NCBI GenBank assembly: GCA_037951165.1
Contig: JBBDHG010000057.1
Location: forward strand, 10,690,001-10,754,000
DNA: 64,000 bases
DNA from: Lophius americanus
Taxonomy: Eukaryota > Chordata > Actinopteri > Lophiiformes > Lophiidae
Direction of reading: 5' to 3'
In this document: positions 57,676 through 64,000 of the stretch, piece by piece
Position numbering within the stretch: the stretch's first letter is position 1
How the letters are laid out: every line of letters starts with the position of its first letter
Translations under genes and position numbers: made by a program
Notes under the pieces: model-generated
Databases searched by the model: none
What the model saw: the letters and a program-made list of their open reading frames with translations, nothing else
Told to the model about the DNA's origin: nothing

Positions 57676-59303
57676 CATACATTGTCAATGCTTCGATCTT
57701 AAAATACACCTTTAACCACTGTAGCATTTGCCACATACGGTTTTATGGATAAGTGTACAGAAAAGAGATTCCTGTGAACCCAATGATCCATTAAAGGTTT
57801 TTTCCAATTTGGAGCCCTCGTGTGACCACTCATGTGCTTGCTACTTCAGGACGCCAAGAGGTGAAAAGATTTTCCAACACACACATAAACACACGCACGG
57901 ACATATGTTTGTTTTCTTTTAAATGAGCAATGTGCTAAATGAACATAACTTAAACTTAAAGAAAGCATGTTTCTTGGTTATAGAAAAACTAGCTACATGA
58001 AAGTAATGAGGCCACAATTCTCCATAATAAGCGTATCTAGCCAACATGGAGACTAATTTGGACCTAGGAGGTCATTGTGGTTATGATATGGGCTACCTCA
58101 AAAAAATAAAGCTTCAGGTGGAACTAGCTCCAGGCCATTGTTATGTTCCCTGGGTTCTTCTTGGAAGGGAGATAATTGTTACATAACAGTCCCTCACACT
58201 GGAGCTGTGAACCATTTCAGATCACCCCTGGAACCGAGCAACATCAGTGAGATCAATCTTTTTTATTTACTGATCCAGTACATCCGCTGTGGAGAATGCT
58301 GCCACATAGTGCTAATTATAGTGATTTGTTTTTTATTTACTTAGATTATAAATTCTCTCCATCACGGAAGCGTTGGCTGTCAGGAGACAGATCTTACTTG
58401 TTAGATTGCTTTATTTGAACGTAGATTGTGAAGCTAGAAACTGTTTGTATACATATATATATATATACTGGTAGAACTCTTGTTGACTTCTACCAATGAG
58501 CTCATATAAGCGAGCTTTGTTTGATCCAATCAATCTCATCCCGCGTCAGCATCACGTATGAGGAAGGCGCTTTGTTCATAACCTCTGCTGCTGCTGAGTG
58601 CTCATTTTCAAAAAATGTATTGTTTATTGAAAAGAAAGGACTTGACAGCCTGTAAGCACTCACCTCCATTCAATGGAAAAGCAATTATGTCTGAAAGGCA
58701 CCGTCCTTTACGACGGTGTTATTGGACTATTATTTAAAGAAAGATATGAGGTTGCTGGTGTTGTACTGTAAATGAGGACCAGATTCAGTGGTCTGCCCTA
58801 TAATGCCATGGGTATCATATTTGATACATACATTTCTGAGACCTATTGCATCACCATATCGTAAAAACTTTGCTCAAAACCTTGTTGTATACAACCTGGT
58901 ACATGTCTTCTTCCACCTGGTGGATCCCTTTTTCTCTACATAATTCTGACACATCACACGGTACAATCCGCATTTGGCCGAATCCCATTAGTCCCCAGCT
59001 GGTTGTGTCAAGGAGAAGCATATTGCTCTTTTGAAGACTTTATGGTGAGATTTTATTTTACATATTTACTAATATTTCAAAATGAGTAATTACTCTGTTG
59101 AAGCAACTTATAATTACTTCACGTTTTGCATTTTAGTTTATAGTAAGAACTTGCAGGAAAGTTCTTTTTATCTGGTGCAATATGCATTATCTCTACCATA
59201 GTGTATAATACAATACTATGATGAATAATTACACAAATCACAGGTTGAAATGTGATGTTTAGAACCAATAATTGGACTCAAAATTGATAAACATATATTT
59301 TAG
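57673..59303. other. Unassigned stretch upstream of the piggyBac relic
   Basis: No recognised element. Part of this may be the 5' flank of the piggyBac-type element, but no terminal repeats at TTAA sites were found. Short AT run at 58452-58468. Confidence 0.3.
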
Positions 59304-59866
59304 ATGGCTAAAACAAAATACTGTACTGAAGACGCCCTGTACTTCCTCGATATCAATTTGAGCGACATAGATGTGTTCATGGGGATAGATGATGAAAAAG
59401 AAGTTAAGGATTAGACCCCAAATGCAGAGCATGATGAAGAAAGCGCTAATATTACAAATGAGGTAGATAAAAGTATTGACTAGAGGATTGAAGAGGAAAA
59501 AGAGGGTCCAACAGCGACACAGGCCAAAAGAACAAATAAATCTGCAAAGGAAAAAAATTTCAAGGAAGGAGTACAGGTGGAGAAAGGCAGAAATTAACCT
59601 CCAGATGTTCAATTTGATGAATGTGCTGATGAAGACATTGAAGAAAGGTGTGCGTTTACACTATGCATGTATTTCAAGCAATTTGTTACTGATGAAATGT
59701 TACAGCTAATTGCAGAGCAAACAAACCTGTTCAGTGTACAGAAAAAAGGAAAGTCAGTAAACACAACTGTCAAAAAAGTTGAGCAGGTTGCTGGTATATA
59801 CATGTTCATGGGTTTGGTACAGCATTCCAGTATGAGAGACTGTTTGAGTTTGAACGTAAGATAGAA
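59304..59866 (+). pseudogene. piggyBac-type transposase, N-terminal part, three in-frame stops
   Basis: piggyBac transposases excise and insert DNA elements at TTAA. From ATG at 59304 one frame reads 'MAKTKYCTEDALYFLDINLS' and 'DIDVFMGIDDEKEV', an acidic N-terminus typical of piggyBac-derived proteins. It continues to 'FKQFVTDEMLQLIAEQTNLF', 'SVQKKGKSVNTTVKKVEQVA' and 'GIYMFMGLVQHSSMRDC', the start of the transposase domain (family F----L---I-EQTN-Y--Q-------T--EI--F-GI-I-MGI---PS---YW). Stops lie at 59412, 59481 and 59595, yet the frame never shifts over about 560 bp. The catalytic DDD domain is absent downstream; the frame ends in TAG after AACGTAAGA, which looks like a splice donor. TTTTAG directly precedes the ATG. 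Confidence 0.78.
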
Positions 59867-60463
59867 GGTTTAAAATTGATCGATACATTTTTTTTGCGAA
59901 TGCGCAAAACAATGATTCCTGTTTATTATGTATTTGTTGTTATTCATTATATGAAGAAATTAAAAAATGATGTTGGAGTGTTGGGGATGAAAGGGAGGGT
60001 TAATTTTAATGGTCAAAATCATTGAAAGTAGTGTACTTTAAGTGCTCTTATTTTGAAAGATTACAGTGGAAGTAAGGCTGGTCGACATTGTGTTCGTATT
60101 GTGGCCTGCTGAATTTATGTGTGCTCCGTCCTCCCTGCTGTGAGTTTCTTAAATCAATTGTATTAAATTTCAAATATGTTTTTGTTTTGAATATGTTCAT
60201 ATTCGATTATATGTTATATTTTGGCTTTGTTCATGGACTTTAGAGTTCTCGGCTGGCTTTGTGCTGGCTCTAGCTTTACGTCAGCTAATTGGAAATTGCT
60301 TTGTTCTTCAGGGTGATTAAATTAGAAGGGTGTGATTAGGTTTGTTGTGCCAAACACTTCTGGGGTTGGTCCCCCATAACTTATTTTGTCCTTACTGGTG
60401 TTATAAATTGTGAGCTTTGTGTATTCTGGTTTATTTGTGAGAGGTTTGGAGCCGTGATAGCTC
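59867..60463. other. Unassigned spacer
   Basis: No further transposase sequence recognised; no named repeat. Confidence 0.35.
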
Positions 60464-60814
60464 ATAATAATAAATCCTTTATTCATCACATACAGCCATT
60501 TCGACATAGTGAAATTCTTTCTCTGTGTTTGACCAATCCCTGAGGGAGCAGCGGGCAGCCCCCTAGAACGCCCAGGGGGCTAGGGCCACAGGGTCCTGCT
60601 CAAGGACCCCATGACTTGTAGACCCCGGTGGGCCTCAAATCGGCTACCTTCCGATTTTCCGAGGGAGCAGTAGGAAGCCACTTAGAGGCGTCCGGGGAGC
60701 TGGGGTTTCAGGGTCTTGCTCAAGGACCCCACAACATGTAGAACCCGGTGGGACTCGAGCCGGCCACCTTCCAATCTTCTGATTGGAGTGGCCCAATGAG
60801 CTGTAGCCGCCCCC
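60464..60814 (-). mobile_element. tRNA-headed SINE with internal tandem duplication, minus strand
   Basis: On the minus strand it starts GGGGGCGGCTACAGCTCATT (60814), has B box GGCTCGAGTCCC (60752-60763), then the body CAAGACCCTGAAACCCCAGC and CTCCCTC. It then repeats a GGAAGGTAGCCGATTTGAGG block with a second, weaker B box and a second body before finishing with GAATTTCACTATGTCGAAAT, GGCTGTATGTGATGAATAAA and GGATTTATT. The two units (about 60657-60783 and 60540-60656) are each near 120 bp. Same family as 16317-16580, which has one unit. Confidence 0.8.
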
Positions 60815-61524
60815 AGCAGCTCATGCTAGGTCTTCGTGTATGGCGCATTCTTGAGGTGAGGAGGATACTTTGAATGGAATGAGGACGCTCGGCTGATTGG
60901 CAATTACATGAGACTAGGCATCCCGATACAATCAATCAGTGCGTCAGTGTATCATGCATATGATAATTTCATGCAGAATATCACCGTGCGATTTCCCAAA
61001 ACCTCATAGTCGAAAGTAAACTTTTTTAAGCAGTGGTTTAATAAGGGCTACTGTAAAGAAATGTGATCCATAGCCTTAATAGAGGGATGCTGACTAAGAA
61101 TAAACTTTAAGAAGCTTAGTTGGGATGGCGGCTAGGAGACAGGTTGTCATCTTGGATGAGGAAATGAAAGAGGTTAATTATTTAAGATCAATGGGACTTA
61201 AACAATAGGTATGTGTGAAGTTGTTCGGTTGTTTCTAAGTATCTCTTCCTTTGTGCAAACTACTTCCATTTGAGGACAGAAGTTCTGAGTCTTGTCTCTA
61301 ATAAGTAGATTTTTATAAATTAAGAAGCATATAATGTCGTCGCTACTGAGGATTATTGGGATACAAGACTCAATAGAACTCCGACTCTCAGTCAGCTTGG
61401 CTAGTCTTCCTTAAATTTAGACCTACTCAAATGATCCCAGAACATAATATTACTTTATTGCAACAGCAGCAGTTTCAAAAACACAAATACACATACAGAA
61501 TACCAAGATGAAAATATAAAAACC
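60815..61524. other. Unassigned spacer
   Basis: No recognised element. Confidence 0.35.
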
Positions 61525-61605
61525 AAGATAAGAGATACGATAAGATAAGACTTTATTAGTAATTAGAATATAAATATGACAATAGAGTACAAGTGTGCTC
61601 TCTGA
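61525..61605 (-). repeat. CR1/Rex1-type LINE 3' tail, minus strand
   Basis: AGATACGATAAGATAAGACTT followed by TATTAGTAATTAG is the reverse complement of the (TTATCT)n tailed ending with ...ACTAATAAAGTCTTATCTTATC. Compare 34255-34550. Confidence 0.6.
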
Positions 61606-62419
61606 ACATTCTGTGTGCAAGTTGTATACTGTTAGCCAGTAACAATGAGGTAGATCGTGCAGCGTTGGTGCAATAGTGCTGATCCGATTGGTGTTAACGC
61701 CTATGATAACCGTCAACATGTTTTTGCTATTTCACTGTATTTATGCTTTGCTAAAAGTTTGAATTGGGTTCCAGCTCACTTGCTCTGGCACCAGGAATGT
61801 CAGACTACTTCAAGTTTCATAAAGCTATGTTGAAGGACTGCTTTTTCTGTGGGTGTGTCGTTCAGTGGGGAAGAACTATTTGAAAGGTTAACAGGCTGAT
61901 TTTGAGCCTTCGGATGGTGTTTCAGACATTGCTTCCTTATCTGCACCTGCTGTTGTTAGCTACAGCGGAGATTGGTTTTTTATCCATGGTGTCGAGCTGC
62001 GTCTCCAATTTTTCAAGCCTCGCCTCCAACTTGACATTAACTACATTTATTATTCATACAGTTAGCACTACACATGGAGCAGGACAGTGGATGACAGTGA
62101 GAGGGAATGCTTTGAAAAAGCATTAGCCAGTTTAGTTCACATCTCAACCAATAATAAGTTTTAACCTCATCATTCAAACCTCAGGAAATTCCAAAGCAGA
62201 GACGTAACTGAAAAGAAAATACCTAAAATGAAAAAAAGTTAAATGACGTCAAGTTGATTCTCACAATTTTGGTTTCATCTTATGTATTACTTTATTTTGT
62301 TGGTTCATCTTTTTGTTAAAACATCTTATTTTGAACATTTATTTTTCTCTTTCAAATTTCAGTTTACACTTACTATCTAGTTTACTTCATTATTATTATT
62401 ATTTTATTTTGTATTTACA
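61606..62419. other. Unassigned spacer
   Basis: No recognised element. The 74-codon frame at 61902-62126 lacks motifs. Confidence 0.35.
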
Positions 62420-62535
62420 CACAATGCCACCAGTAACTCACTAATCAACCATGACAATGTAGTTTTCACTTCTTATGCAAATGATACTCAGCTATACATT
62501 CCCATTAATCCTCTGGAGCCTTGGGTTATTTTTTA
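62420..62535 (+). pseudogene. L2-type LINE catalytic-loop scrap
   Basis: At 62459-62523 one frame reads 'VVFTSYANDTQLYIPINPLE', equal to the fish L2 motif F-CYADDTQLY-P--P. The first catalytic aspartate is asparagine here. Coding similarity fades on both sides, so only about 100 bp is recognisable. Confidence 0.65.
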
Positions 62536-62565
62536 TACCACGCAATTGCCCTTATCAATAACAGT

Positions 62566-62664
62566 GAAGACCATCATGATCTCACCAAATGGTGAATAAA
62601 TAACACTTTATCCATAACAGTGAAGTGTTATCCGTTCACCATCCATGATATCACGATGGTCTTC
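62566..62664. repeat. Imperfect inverted repeat, arms of about 42 bp
   Basis: The left arm (62566-62610) runs GAAGACCATCATGATCTCAC ... AATGGTGAATAAATAACACTT. The right arm (62623-62664), reverse-complemented, runs GAAGACCATCGTGATATCAT ... GATGGTGAACGGATAACACTT. Roughly 34 of 42 positions pair; the loop is about 12 bp. Confidence 0.8.
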
Positions 62665-64000
62665 TTGATTGGTTTTCTGGTAAAAATTGATTGAGTGTTC
62701 TTAATAATATAGTTTGCCATTTCAAAGCAATCATACATGTTGTTGGAATTAAAACATTAAAAAATTCTTTTAGAAAATAAATCATGGCCAGCTGCACAGA
62801 AGCACTCGTCTACTCAGTATAATAATGTAATTCTGCAGCAGATGCCCTGTGATAGCTTCCGTCAATGAGCCAGCTGTGTAAAGTTTTATATGTTCTTGGC
62901 TGTTTTGCTCTCAAACCACAGCGGCTCCCATCTCCACTTTGAGAGCAGGCCACATTCAGTGGGACTGTATCCATGGTAATATGCAATTATCCATGGCATC
63001 AACAATTCATGTTGAATAATTTCCTCAAAGACCCAATGGGCACAGTAGGAGCAGCAACTCCACACTCACTGTTCCATCCCCCTTATTTGATTCTGTACTC
63101 ATCATTTTTTGAGTCCCAGCAAAATGTATGTCTGTGGGAGTACATATAGAATAAAGGCAGCAAAATGTATGCACACGAGTGAGTGTAAAACACAGACCTG
63201 TCAACATAGAGTTCAATCTGAACTATGTCACCTTTGCTACATTAAACTTAGTAAGACCTCTGATTTAACTTTCTTTTTGTGTGTCATCAACCTGTTGTTT
63301 CCACTTCAATCTGTTCAAAAGAGAAGGAAAGATTTAAATTAGTGAAGACCTTTTGAATAGTGAGGGTAGCAGGGGGTACACGATTTTGTTTAATTACAGG
63401 CAATGACTCAATAGGTAAAAAATTTTGAAGGATGTAAAGGACTGAGTTAAGCACTGGGGGACACTTCTAATGGATCTAATAGCCTTACTCAAAACCTGCA
63501 TTTCAAGTATGTATTTCTTTTTTTTGAGAGGATTGCGCCTGTTAATGCATTGTTTAGTTTCAGCAGAAAAAGAGGATAAAGCCTCTGTTGATGATTTTAA
63601 CGCAAAAAAACCCCATCCTTATTAATCAAGATGAGCTCTTATATAATGTCATAGTCAAAACTCTGACAGAGTCTCATTAACTGTGGTACATTTTTAAGGA
63701 GAAATAAAAATGGATTTATTGTGAGAAAGTGTACTGACTAAAGTAACACAGAGTAGGATAGGGGGAAACTAACTTTAACTGGGTATATGTGACATGTAGC
63801 AGCAGGCATGGAGCTGAATTTATGTCATTAGACCAAGCAGATGGTGTGTCCGCTAAGACATCCAGCCTAGAGTAAATGTTAATAAGGGGAACTAGAAATA
63901 GGTTGTACGTCACAACGTAATGTTTGGAATATTTTAAACAAATCCAGGGTACGTGTGAATCATTGATCTATTTACAGTATTTAATTTAATTTAAATGTTT
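62665..64000. other. Unassigned AT-rich end of window
   Basis: No gene or named repeat. The block 62780-63020 (CAGCTGTGTAAAGTTTTATA, ATCCATGGTAATATGCAATT) has balanced composition and no repeat signature and could be conserved non-coding DNA; unproven. Confidence 0.3.

Overview
The window looks like a non-coding, repeat-dense stretch of a vertebrate nuclear genome, most likely a ray-finned (teleost) fish. The evidence is the repeat content: RTE/Rex3-like LINEs, L2/CR1/Rex1-type LINEs, an L1-Tx1 LINE, several tRNA-headed SINEs, a hAT-type non-autonomous element, and relics of Tc1/mariner and piggyBac transposases. Base composition is AT-rich. There are no operons, no Shine-Dalgarno context and no long intact ORFs. 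The longest open frame with recognisable content (28654-29241) belongs to a LINE endonuclease. I could not identify a single exon of a host gene with confidence.

Layout. 1-7750 holds an AT-rich dispersed repeat, a minus-strand RTE LINE split by a repeat with inverted arms, two local tandem arrays (62-63 bp unit; ~175 bp duplication), a second RTE LINE 3' end and a minus-strand SINE. 7750-14270 is mostly unassigned sequence with small RTE scraps. 14275-20660 contains repeat copies, a MITE-like element, and an internally deleted RTE LINE (endonuclease start fused to the 3' domain) with a SINE inserted in it. 21735-27000 contains an L2-type reverse transcriptase relic, a long AT microsatellite, a 400-bp polypyrimidine tract and a perfect 19-bp inverted repeat. 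26963-30167 is the best-preserved element: an L1-Tx1-type LINE with a 5' leader, a broken ORF1 (zinc knuckle plus a 10-residue repeat array) and a broken ORF2 (endonuclease with catalytic motifs, truncated reverse transcriptase). 31041-40045 contains a minus-strand L2-type LINE, a third RTE LINE and copies of another common fish-type repeat. 43365-49899 contains a SINE, a Tc1/mariner relic, a second SINE and a complete hAT-type MITE with target-site duplications. 50565-55060 holds a GC-rich island and two LINE reverse-transcriptase C-terminal relics. 55976-64000 is mainly unassigned AT-rich DNA with a piggyBac relic, an internally duplicated SINE, a LINE catalytic-site scrap and a 99-bp imperfect hairpin.

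Nothing here works together as a pathway. The coding remnants are independent, decayed mobile elements inserted over time. Several are nested, which gives relative ages. Unassigned stretches with dense TAATTA-like words are possible conserved non-coding elements, but that cannot be judged from one sequence. I found no CRISPR array, rRNA, true tRNA gene or credible new multi-gene system. Repeat family names come from memory of typical element sequences, not from a database search.
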